Assembly (NCBI RefSeq): GCF_008629675.1
Contig: NZ_VWOX01000015.1
Location: 62,001 to 126,000 of the forward strand
Source of the DNA: Roseiconus nitratireducens
GTDB taxonomy: Bacteria > Planctomycetota > Planctomycetia > Pirellulales > Pirellulaceae
DNA: 64,000 bases
Reading direction: 5' to 3'
Part shown: one piece after another, positions 36,457 through 44,904 of the stretch
How the letters are laid out: every line of letters starts with the position of its first letter
Position numbering within the stretch: position 1 is the first letter of the stretch
The notes under the pieces: generated by a model
Told to the model about the DNA's origin: nothing
Database searches by the model: none
The model's input: only the letters and a program-made list of their open reading frames with translations
Translations under genes and position numbers: made by a program

Positions 36457-38319
36457 TCAATTGCCGCCAGCCGGTGTGGCGATGGCGGTCGGAGGTCCGG
36501 TCGGCGCGGCGCCGGTCGGATTGGTGGCCGGTGGCGTGGCCGCGGCCGGTGGTTGCGCGGCCGGCGGAGCGGGCTGGCCGGGGCCAGGCTGAGCTGGGCC
36601 TGGTTGGTCCGGAGTGGGCTGCTCCGGACCGGGCTGCGGAGTCCCGGTGGCGTCCGGGGTCGGGGTGCCGGCTGGCGGAGTGCCAGTGGCCTCGGGGGCC
36701 GGCGTCGAACCGTCGTCGGTCGCCGGAGGAGCCGGAGTCGGAGTGGGGGTCGGACTTGGCAGCGGATCGACAACTTCCGCCGACTCGTCAATGGACACGT
36801 CGTCGGTGACCTTTTCGATTCCCAACGACTCTTCGCTGGGCGGGTTGTAGAAGTAAATCAGGCCATAGATCTCGACTTCCATGTCCAACGGATACTTCTC
36901 CGGCTCCTTGGCTGACATGCCGCCCATTCCGCCCATGCCTCCCATGCCACCCATTTCCTCTTCCATGCCGCCGCCCATCATCATCTCTTCATACCCTCCA
37001 CCGCCACCGGCATCGGAGGAGGTGGCACTGCCTTTGGGCATCTCGCGCACCTGGTGAATGTCCACCATCAACGGGGCGCTGCCGCACGCGGCGAGCAATT
37101 TCGGAACGCTTCGTTGATCCATTTGCAGGTGCATCATCACGGGCACGCGTTTGGCGACGGCGATGGCGACCTGGTTGGGATCGTTGCTGGTGAAGGCGCT
37201 GCGGAGGGTCGAAGCGGTGATCGGTTCCAGAGCGGTGTTGACGTAACGATCGTCCCCGGGATCGACTTCGATCACCGTGTCGGTCCCCATTCCGGTGCCC
37301 ATGGATTCGTCCATCATCATGCCCATGTCCTCCATGTCCATCATGTCTCCGTATCCCCCGCCCATCCCAAAACCGGCGCGGACGCGAGATCCGGGATCGC
37401 TGATCGATCCGTTGTCGAAGGTGACACTTTTGCCGATGGCGAGCTTTTTGATCTCGCGGATCTCCGCTTCGAAATGCTGTTGGGCGTCACCGTTAACCGC
37501 GGCGACAATCTGCAGCAGTTGACGCAAGATCCACAGGTTTTCCTGCGAGTAATAGACGTCCAATTCGGAGGGATACTCTTTGGTGCCTCGCCAGGGAAAC
37601 AGATCCTTCAACACGGCTTCTTGGCTGGAGGTGCTCCACTTGACCACGGGTTCGCCGGTGGAACCGGTGATGTCGACCGTTGCGCGCGATCGCGCCCCGC
37701 TCCTCATCATGTCCATGCTCTCCATCCCCGACTCCATCCCCATGCCCATCATGCCGCCACGCCTTCTCGCCGCGTCAAAATCCGCCGTCCATTTGGCCTT
37801 CGCGATTTTGGCGTAGTCGGGCAACGTTTCGCCGATGTACTGCTCGTAGCGACGCAACAAAGCGGGGTTGACGTTGTCGTCGGTCTCGCTGGGCGGAAAC
37901 TGCTCGTACTTTTCGAATGGCAGCTTCAGCGTGTTGGTGTCCACGATGCCCGTTTCCGGATCCCTGGCGTACTTGAACTCACGCAGAAACTCGTCTTGCA
38001 GCTTGTTCGGCCACGTCAGGATGTCGCGTTGGGCATCGAACACTTTCTGCCAGGCATTCAACACCTCGACCTTGCGCTCGTCGATCATCTCCTGCATCTT
38101 TTCGTGCGTCAGATCGTTGGGCTGATCGGGCATTTCGCTGCGATACTGCGAAACCTTCGAAACGTCACTCTTGATCTTGCCGATCTGAGTTTCCGTTTGG
38201 TTGTTCAGATCGCTGGTGGACAGAAACCAAACCGCCAACGCCCCGATCAGGACGACGGTGCTGCCGATCCAGAATCCGTGCTTGATGGCGACGGCCAAAT
38301 ATTCTTTTACCTGGTCCAT
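36457..38319 (-). CDS. Membrane-anchored Met-rich protein with Pro-rich tail (PilO-like position)
   Basis: 620 residues. One N-terminal helix (GFWIGSTVVLIGALAVWFLS, about 16-35) is followed by a coiled-coil-like region (about 40-100), as in PilO. Three Met/Gly-rich tracts occur: about 191-212 (MMGMGMESGMESMDMM), about 325-355 (GDMMDMEDMGMMMDESMG) and about 460-490 (YEEMMMGGGMEEEMGG). The last about 90 residues are a Pro/Thr/Ala/Gly tail. The ATG at 38319 is used because residues encoded upstream to 38421 are basic and unlike a signal. It lies directly behind the PilM-fusion gene (120 bp). Confidence 0.7.
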   Translation of the reverse strand: MDQVKEYLAVAIKHGFWIGSTVVLIGALAVWFLSTSDLNNQTETQIGKIKSDVSKVSQYRSEMPDQPNDLTHEKMQEMIDERKVEVLNAWQKVFDAQRDILTWPNKLQDEFLREFKYARDPETGIVDTNTLKLPFEKYEQFPPSETDDNVNPALLRRYEQYIGETLPDYAKIAKAKWTADFDAARRRGGMMGMGMESGMESMDMMRSGARSRATVDITGSTGEPVVKWSTSSQEAVLKDLFPWRGTKEYPSELDVYYSQENLWILRQLLQIVAAVNGDAQQHFEAEIREIKKLAIGKSVTFDNGSISDPGSRVRAGFGMGGGYGDMMDMEDMGMMMDESMGTGMGTDTVIEVDPGDDRYVNTALEPITASTLRSAFTSNDPNQVAIAVAKRVPVMMHLQMDQRSVPKLLAACGSAPLMVDIHQVREMPKGSATSSDAGGGGGYEEMMMGGGMEEEMGGMGGMGGMGGMSAKEPEKYPLDMEVEIYGLIYFYNPPSEESLGIEKVTDDVSIDESAEVVDPLPSPTPTPTPAPPATDDGSTPAPEATGTPPAGTPTPDATGTPQPGPEQPTPDQPGPAQPGPGQPAPPAAQPPAAATPPATNPTGAAPTGPPTAIATPAGGN

Positions 38320-38439
38320 GACGATGGTTCGCGTATTGAAAGGTGAGAAGGAGGCTTGTCGTGTGGCCGGCATCCGAACGACTGAGCGGTGCGGCCGACG
38401 CTTGGAATTGACGATGCGCACATCGTCTCAATCATGGCT

Positions 38440-40644
38440 TTAGGGATTCGCGGCAACGGAGTTATCCAGTTCTTCACCCTCGGTTCCTTCCTCCGGTGCT
38501 TGCTGCGCCTCCTCCTCGGCTTTCAATCGCCGCGCTTCTTCGCGTTGGGAGTAAGTCGTCTCGTTCCACACGAACTGGAAGATAAAATCCATTCGTCGAG
38601 GCGTCAGGAATTTGGGCTCACCGTTTGCGTCGGTGATCACACCGCCGGTTCCCCCGGCGGGCATCGGCGCCGCGGCGCTGCCCGTGGCACCGATCGTCGG
38701 TTCTTCGTAGTCCGGGTTGGGGATCGAATCCTTCACGGTTTCCGCGATGTCCAGCAGCAGCGGATAGGTGATCCCCAATTCCTTGGGAGTGTATTCGACG
38801 ATCTCCGAAGGGTTGTTGGGATTGGGCAGCTTGATGGACTTGCTCTGCACGTCGTCGGGCAGCAGCGACGGGTCTCGGAATGCGGTCGTCAGGTAACGAC
38901 GGATGTGGTTGTTGCCGTCCAAACCGACCCGCTCGGGGTTGTTGTAGTAGTGGTAGCCCTGCAATTCGATCACCCAGGCTTCGCCGGTGGGCCCGGTATC
39001 GACCTCAGCGGGGGCGTCGCCTTCGGGCTTCTTGATGCCCATCAACTTCTTCCAGTCAGCGTTTTCCTCGGTGAACCGCTTCTGGCGTTTTTCGTACCAC
39101 GGGGCGATGTCCTCGTAGTGCTTGGTTTCGAAAGACGTGATGTGGAAATCGATGCGATCTTCGTACGGCACTTGCTTGGGCGTGGGCATCTTCCCCTCTT
39201 CGACGCCCTCGTAGACACCGCGGGGAATGATCTGGTTGATGCCGCGGATCAACTCCAGCCACACCAGGCGTTCTTCGGCGTCACCGGTGATTTCTTCGCC
39301 GACCGCGTTCAGGTACGTCAACTTCTTTTCCAGCGTGCTGTCCTGCTCGCGATGCTGGTCCGCGTAGCTGGCCATGCTGCTGACTTCGGTGTTGGCCTTG
39401 TTCCAAATCTTTTCGTGGCTCTTCTGCCAACTGTCCTGGGTGAAGTAGAAGTTTGCGGTCAGTCCGAACAGCAGTGCCGCCAGCCCGCACAACGTCCAGG
39501 GCTTTTTGGCCCGGATCATCCGCTCGGTGATGATCTCCTGGGGGACCAGGCTGGCGTGCACCTGGGAAACGCCCAGCCCCTGCAGGCACAACCCGTAGCA
39601 GACCGCAAAGGTCGTGGCGTTATCGCGGAAGGTCGGGATCGCCAGGACGTCGTCGCCGCCCAAGCGGTTGAAACGATCCAGGACATGCACATCAAAGCCC
39701 AGGTTCTTGCCCAGGTAGGCTGCCAGCCCCGGCATCTTCACCGTGTTCCCGGTGATCAGCAGTTCGGAAATCTCCGCCTTGCGATCGATGCTGCGGAAGA
39801 ATCCGATCGAACGCTGCACCTCGGTGACCAGGTCGTTGAACACCGGACGCATGGTTTGGAAGACCAACTTGGGGTCGGTCGCTTCGCGGGCGTTGCGTTT
39901 GAGATGCTCGGCTTTGGCGAACGTCAGTTTCAGGTCCTTGGTCAACTGACGGGTGAAGTGGTTCCCTCCGATCGGCATGCTGCGCTGCCAGATGCGGAAA
40001 CCGTTGGTGACAATCAGGTCGGAAGAGTCGGTGCCGATCGACAGGACCACGCTGGACTGCGGCGGCTCGTCCGGATTGAACACCTCCTCATCCAACCGCT
40101 CACCAAAGCGGTCGTAGGCGACCATGTTGTACAGGGCGATCGGCGCCAGCTGAACGACGTCGACCTCCAGGCTGGCTTTGTCAAACGGGGCAAGTTGCCG
40201 GAACGCTTGCTCACGTTTCATCGCGAACAGTCCGACCTCGCTTTCCAAGGCGTAACCGTCCTCGATCATGCTGCCCGGCATCATCTGGTAGTCCCAAACC
40301 ACGTCGGACAGTTCGAACGGGATCTGCTGGCGGGCTTCGTATCGCACCAGGTCGGCGATCTTTTTGACTTCCACCGGCGGCGGCTTGAAGAACTTCGACA
40401 GACCGCTCTGCCCGGGCACGCTGATGCAAATCTTGTCCGTCATGCCCTCGTTGCGTTCGAGCAACTGGCCGAGCGCTTCGGCAATCAGTTCCTCGGCGTC
40501 CGCCTCGGGCTGACTGAGGATCTTGGGGTATTCGACGTAATCGAACGCGTCCGCGACGACCTCGCCGTCAATCAAAGAACATCGCAGCGCCTTCAGGGCC
40601 GCTTGTCCGATTTCAATTCCCCAGACGGATGAGCTTTTTGCCAT
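38440..40644 (-). CDS. PilM-type actin-like ATPase fused to a PilN-like membrane region
   Basis: 734 residues; normal PilM is about 350. Residues 1 to about 345 form the actin-like PilM domain: VWGIEIGQAALKALRC (phosphate 1), SVVLSIGTDSSDLIV (phosphate 2) and ELLITGNTVKMPGLAAYL (adenosine). A membrane helix (PWTLCGLAALLFGLTANFYF, about 398-417) and coiled-coil-like segment follow, as in PilN. A C-terminal region (about 510-734) contains ITYPLLLDIAETVKDSIP and an acidic tail. In type IV pilus and type II secretion machines, PilM recruits PilN at the inner membrane; here the two appear to be one polypeptide. No pilin, PilQ or PilB is in the window. Confidence 0.85.
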   Translation of the reverse strand: MAKSSSVWGIEIGQAALKALRCSLIDGEVVADAFDYVEYPKILSQPEADAEELIAEALGQLLERNEGMTDKICISVPGQSGLSKFFKPPPVEVKKIADLVRYEARQQIPFELSDVVWDYQMMPGSMIEDGYALESEVGLFAMKREQAFRQLAPFDKASLEVDVVQLAPIALYNMVAYDRFGERLDEEVFNPDEPPQSSVVLSIGTDSSDLIVTNGFRIWQRSMPIGGNHFTRQLTKDLKLTFAKAEHLKRNAREATDPKLVFQTMRPVFNDLVTEVQRSIGFFRSIDRKAEISELLITGNTVKMPGLAAYLGKNLGFDVHVLDRFNRLGGDDVLAIPTFRDNATTFAVCYGLCLQGLGVSQVHASLVPQEIITERMIRAKKPWTLCGLAALLFGLTANFYFTQDSWQKSHEKIWNKANTEVSSMASYADQHREQDSTLEKKLTYLNAVGEEITGDAEERLVWLELIRGINQIIPRGVYEGVEEGKMPTPKQVPYEDRIDFHITSFETKHYEDIAPWYEKRQKRFTEENADWKKLMGIKKPEGDAPAEVDTGPTGEAWVIELQGYHYYNNPERVGLDGNNHIRRYLTTAFRDPSLLPDDVQSKSIKLPNPNNPSEIVEYTPKELGITYPLLLDIAETVKDSIPNPDYEEPTIGATGSAAAPMPAGGTGGVITDANGEPKFLTPRRMDFIFQFVWNETTYSQREEARRLKAEEEAQQAPEEGTEGEELDNSVAANP

Positions 40645-41713
40645 GGTTGAACGTTAGACAAGTTAGAAAGGTCGGAATCGACGAGGATAACCGCCGATGA
40701 AAACGCGGCGGAAACGCCGCATCATTCGGAACGATCGGAACCATCGTCGCCATCGGTCCCGCTGTGATCAGTCCCTACGCGGAACAACGCCCAATTGGTC
40801 CGAGATAAATTGTGGCAGATTTCTAGCGTCCCATTGGGTTCGCATCGCCAGTTTTGCCGCAAATTCCAGATTATCAGGGTACTCCAGGCAAGCCGCCGGC
40901 TCCACGTTTCTACGCAGCGACTCCCTCTTTTTGTTTCATTGTGGCCCCCGCCCCAGGTGCAACACGCAAAACCGGCCTTGCAATCGGTTCCGACCGTGGT
41001 GGTTCCGATCGTGGTGAACCGGGACGCGGTCGACACGATCGCCTCGGTAGTCTCAAGTCTTCCTTGGCAAGACGGCAGCTCCGTTTCAGGTCCCGCGAGC
41101 GGGATCGAACGGTTCAAAATCAACTCCACGAACCGGCCGACGGACGGGCGCGGCTTCACGGTGAGCTCCACGACTCGTTCCGGGCGTTCACCCGGCAGGT
41201 CTCAGAATCACCACCGCGTGGGCAGTCGGCGAACAGATAAGTCACGAAAAGATAAGCGAAATGAAGACGCCGATTTCCAACCAGCCTGGCATTTGTAACC
41301 CTGACTGATGTGGCAACCTCTTAAAAATCGCCTTGCAGTAGTCTATCCCTCCGACCACCCCGGCGTCAAATTGTTTCGCAGTGGTGAACTCGCACGTCGG
41401 GTGCCCGCCAGCCCGTCTTCACCTGCGTGCCGCCCGCCGATCCAACACCCCAACACAACCGCCACCGGCTGGGGGGATCGCAAGGTAGCGACGTTCGCCC
41501 GAGAGTGGCGAGCCGGCCTACGGGGCGTTGCTGGCCAAGCCGATCCCGATCATCCTCCCCCCTAACGTTCCGTCCTCGTGAATCGCTTCAGCCGACCCAT
41601 CGTCACGAAGGCTGATCGCCAGCCCCAATCGCGATCGCATCCGCCCCGACGTCCGCACGCAACTTCTTCAATCGTGATTCTCCTGACCGTTTGCCCCTCC
41701 GCCAATCACTTGG
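40645..41713. other. Longest gene-free stretch of the window
   Basis: About 1070 bases between the divergent pilM-like and GH38-like genes. Several short frames exist on both strands, but none has a recognisable product or ribosome site. The part near 40800-40860 is less GC-rich (about 52% by hand count) and probably holds the pilM promoter. I see no tRNA, terminator or repeat array. Confidence 0.5.
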
Positions 41714-44680
41714 ATGTCTGTTCAACCGTTTGACGAATGTTCCGTTCTGATTCCCTCGGCGACGTTGGAGGACTTCCCGGTCGGCGGAAACGACTCGGAC
41801 GCCCGCAGCCTGTTGGCCGGCTGGACCGTGCTTTGGCATCCGCTGCTTCTGGCTCGGGCCGAACAGGTTCCGTCTTGGTACCGAGCCGATGCACCGCCCA
41901 CGCCGGACGGCCCGCGAATCATCGTCGTGCCGGACGCATCGTTGGAGCAGGTTCCGAGCGACTACCGGCGCAAGTGCGATGCCAACCCGGCCTGCCGTTG
42001 GGTCACCGGAGCGGACCGCACCGCAATGCTCGCGGCCCTGGAGCTTTCCGACGACGATCCGGCAACCGCCCCGATCACGCATGACGGTCGGACGCTCGCG
42101 GTGGAAGACTTCTTCGCCGCAGGGTACCTGTCGCTGCAGATCCAAATCATGACGCGACGGCTGCGGTACACGAGCAATCTGGACGAGATCTATTTGCAAA
42201 GCCGGATCGTCGCGGCGGCGCAGGCGTTTCTGAATCGGCAGGGACAAGCCACCGCCGAAGCGCTGCACGACGTTTTTGACTGCCTGTCCGAAGAGCGCGA
42301 CCACTATTTTTCAACCGATCCCCACCTGATCGACCTGACACTGTTGACGCCGCAGGTCCTGGAAGAAGCGATCCGATCGGGATGGTGCCAGCGTTTGAAA
42401 TCGGATTCGGGTTCCAGCGATGAAAGTTCCGGCGTGCTGCCCACCCCGCGAAATGTGCTGATCGACGGAGCGGTGGCCGCGGCGATGTCCGAAGCGGATC
42501 GTGAAGGCAGCGATCTGTACGAACCGTTTCGCAGCCTGCTGCAGCAGGGCACGGTGGGCTGGGCCGGCGGTGGACCTTCGGGCACCCCAGTGACGGCGGG
42601 CCCAGTGAAACCAGAGGCCACGGCGGAGCCGACCGTCGATGCGTTGACCATCCGTCAGGCGACCCGGCAGCTCGAAAGGGAAATGGAATTGGTCGAAGCA
42701 GCGGTTGGTGCGCGTCCAACCGTCTACGGCCGCCTGTCCGGAATCACCCCCGCCGACCTGCTGCCCAAACTGGCATCGCTTGGCTACCGCGGCGTGATCC
42801 CCATGGACTTCGTGGCCGGAACCGGCCACGGGGAAGAAGCCAAGGTGCTCGTCCCCGCCGGCAACTCGGAGATCGAAGCGCTGACGGCCAAGCCGATCGA
42901 CGCCGCCAGCGATCGCGCATTCCTTTCCTTGGGCGCGGTCTTGGGAGAATCCATCGACAGCGGCGAAATTGCCACCGGCCTGCTGGTCCACTGGCCCGAC
43001 CGGGTGTGCGACAGCTTCCTGGACCTGTGTCGCGCCGCCACCTGGTGCCTGGCTCTGGGAAAGCTTTGGAAGCTGGATCGTTATTTCCGCGAAGGTGAAC
43101 GCCCCTACCACACCGGCACCCTGGAAGCGATCTCCAAGCAAGCGGCGATGGCCCTGGCCGATCAGATCGATGCACCGGACGGGCCGGGCCTGACGGAGTT
43201 GGCCGACCAGTTCCGAGAGGGGCTGCGGCAGGAGGTTCGGAGGACAAGCCGATCGATCGCGACGCTGGCCAAACCCGCACTGCTGGAGGACGTCGATTCC
43301 GATCCGGAGTCCACGCCTGAGCAGGTCGCCGATGCCCTCCGCAGCGCCTTGGGAATCCGCCCCTCCGGTGCTTCCGCGACTGACGCGGTGGACGACGTCC
43401 TTTCGTTCAATCCCCACAGCGTTCCGCTCCGCGAACAAACCGTTCTGTCCGGCGGCGCCCCGGCCAACAGCGATTACGTCTACCACGTCACCGGACTGGA
43501 CGGTACTCGCTGCGGCGTGACGTACGACTTGCCGGCGATGGGATTCACGCGCGTCGGGGCCAGCGAACCGGTCCGCCGTCCCGGGCTGCTGCAGCGGTTG
43601 CGTTCGGGCAACAAACAGCTCGCCGAAGACGCGGTGTTGAAGAACGAGTTCATGGCGGTTTCAATCAGTGATACCGCCGGCGGCATCGCGGGCGTGTACA
43701 GCGCCTCGCGCGGCAATCGGCTTTCCATGAAGTTGGTGGCCGTGGTGGACGGGACCGACGACTTGGAAATGGTTTGTGAAAAGGTTCGCATCACGCACTC
43801 CGATGCGTTGTCCGGATCCATCGAAACCACCGGAACGTTGCGCCACAAAAACACGACACTCGCCAGCTACCGTTTGACATTTCGGCTGGCCCGCGGCAGC
43901 CGGTTGTTGGACGTCGAAGGCGAAATCCGCACCACGGCCGACGCCGCCAAAGCAGCCGGCAGTGGAGGTTTATGGAAAAACTACGTTGCCGTCCGCACGG
44001 CCGTCGCCGAAGAGGGAAGCATCGTGCGCTCCCTGGTGCGTGACAAGGTGCACCGGTCATCGGCAAGGCGTCTGGTCGCACCGTTGGGGGTGCTGATCGA
44101 TGAAGCGGAAAAACAAACGCTGGTGGCCGGCCACGGCCTGCCACTGCACCGACGCGTCGGAGACCGTTTCGTTGACACGCTGGTTGGCCGGTTGGCCCAC
44201 CGTGCGGCGAGCACCGATTCGCCGGACCAGGCCGGTGGCTCCGCGAAGCAGGCTTCCGAAACGTTGACATTCCGGATGACCTACGCCTTCGATGCTCCCA
44301 ACCCGGTCGCCCTGGCCCGATCTTGCATCGCCCCGCCGATCCGACTGGCGGTTGGTAAGGAAAGCGGACCGCCGAAGAATGACCAGGCCTGGTTGGTCCA
44401 CCTATCTTCCAAAGACGTCATCATCACCGACATCCGGACCCGGCGTCGCGACGACGGCAAACTGGCCGCGCAACTGCAGGTCGTTCAAACACGTCCCAAG
44501 CACGCCAACGTCAGCTTGCAGTTTTGCAACTTTGCCGTGGCCGCGTTTTTACTCGACGACGCGGGGCTCAACCGTTCGCTGGAAGAATTGCCGGAGGACG
44601 TCCGTTGTTCCGACGGCGTGGTCAGTCTGTCGCTCGGTGGCCACCAAGCCGTGGAACTGGTGGTCGTCTTCGACGTGTGA
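41714..44680 (+). CDS. Large glycoside-hydrolase-38-like protein, possibly non-catalytic
   Basis: 988 residues with no signal peptide. The middle (residues about 310-380) has the layout of a GH38-type barrel strand (RPTVYGRLSGITPADLLPKL, then ASLGYRGVIPMDF), and the C-terminal half (from about 640: KNEFMAVSISDTAGGIAGVY, then RLTFRLARGSRLLDVEGEI) matches the beta-sandwich domain of alpha-mannosidases. I could not find the usual catalytic Asp (WxxDxFG) motif. The first about 300 residues are not recognised. Function unknown; cytoplasmic carbohydrate processing or a non-enzymatic relative are options. ATG at 41714. Confidence 0.55.
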   Translation: MSVQPFDECSVLIPSATLEDFPVGGNDSDARSLLAGWTVLWHPLLLARAEQVPSWYRADAPPTPDGPRIIVVPDASLEQVPSDYRRKCDANPACRWVTGADRTAMLAALELSDDDPATAPITHDGRTLAVEDFFAAGYLSLQIQIMTRRLRYTSNLDEIYLQSRIVAAAQAFLNRQGQATAEALHDVFDCLSEERDHYFSTDPHLIDLTLLTPQVLEEAIRSGWCQRLKSDSGSSDESSGVLPTPRNVLIDGAVAAAMSEADREGSDLYEPFRSLLQQGTVGWAGGGPSGTPVTAGPVKPEATAEPTVDALTIRQATRQLEREMELVEAAVGARPTVYGRLSGITPADLLPKLASLGYRGVIPMDFVAGTGHGEEAKVLVPAGNSEIEALTAKPIDAASDRAFLSLGAVLGESIDSGEIATGLLVHWPDRVCDSFLDLCRAATWCLALGKLWKLDRYFREGERPYHTGTLEAISKQAAMALADQIDAPDGPGLTELADQFREGLRQEVRRTSRSIATLAKPALLEDVDSDPESTPEQVADALRSALGIRPSGASATDAVDDVLSFNPHSVPLREQTVLSGGAPANSDYVYHVTGLDGTRCGVTYDLPAMGFTRVGASEPVRRPGLLQRLRSGNKQLAEDAVLKNEFMAVSISDTAGGIAGVYSASRGNRLSMKLVAVVDGTDDLEMVCEKVRITHSDALSGSIETTGTLRHKNTTLASYRLTFRLARGSRLLDVEGEIRTTADAAKAAGSGGLWKNYVAVRTAVAEEGSIVRSLVRDKVHRSSARRLVAPLGVLIDEAEKQTLVAGHGLPLHRRVGDRFVDTLVGRLAHRAASTDSPDQAGGSAKQASETLTFRMTYAFDAPNPVALARSCIAPPIRLAVGKESGPPKNDQAWLVHLSSKDVIITDIRTRRRDDGKLAAQLQVVQTRPKHANVSLQFCNFAVAAFLLDDAGLNRSLEELPEDVRCSDGVVSLSLGGHQAVELVVVFDV

Positions 44681-44821
44681 GCGAGGTGCGGATGCCCGAG
44701 TCAATAGCGACGCTCGTCAGAGCGTGGCTTTCCGCCGCGATCGAGACGGCAGCTGCGGGCGTCTGACATGTTTCCAAGCACGGTCTCGCGGCGTCGCCCC
44801 TTTCCTTGTGCTTCGTCCAAC

Positions 44822-44855
44822 AAAAAAAACGCGTCGAGGAGGCTCGACGCGTTTT
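44822..44855 (-). terminator. Rho-independent terminator of the DUF1080-sugar dehydrogenase gene
   Basis: AAAACGCGTCGAG (44826-44838) and CTCGACGCGTTTT (44843-44855) pair perfectly over 13 bp with a 4-nt loop. On the minus strand the stem is followed by eight T (counting the stem T), ending transcription from the minus gene whose stop is at 44905. In the plus direction only four T follow, so it may work weakly for the GH38-like gene too. Confidence 0.9.
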
Positions 44856-44904
44856 CAAAACTGGCGGAACACACGGCATTTGCGGCCGCATCGCAACCCG
44901 AATT

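Noticed and set aside
38389..40632. Plus-strand 747-codon open frame
   Set aside because: It is the antisense of the PilM-fusion gene; His/Gln/Asp-rich translation without a family, while the minus strand has full actin-like motifs.
44694..44766. Short downstream frame after the GH38-like gene
   Set aside because: Overlaps the GH38-like gene's end in another frame and lacks a start signal or motif.
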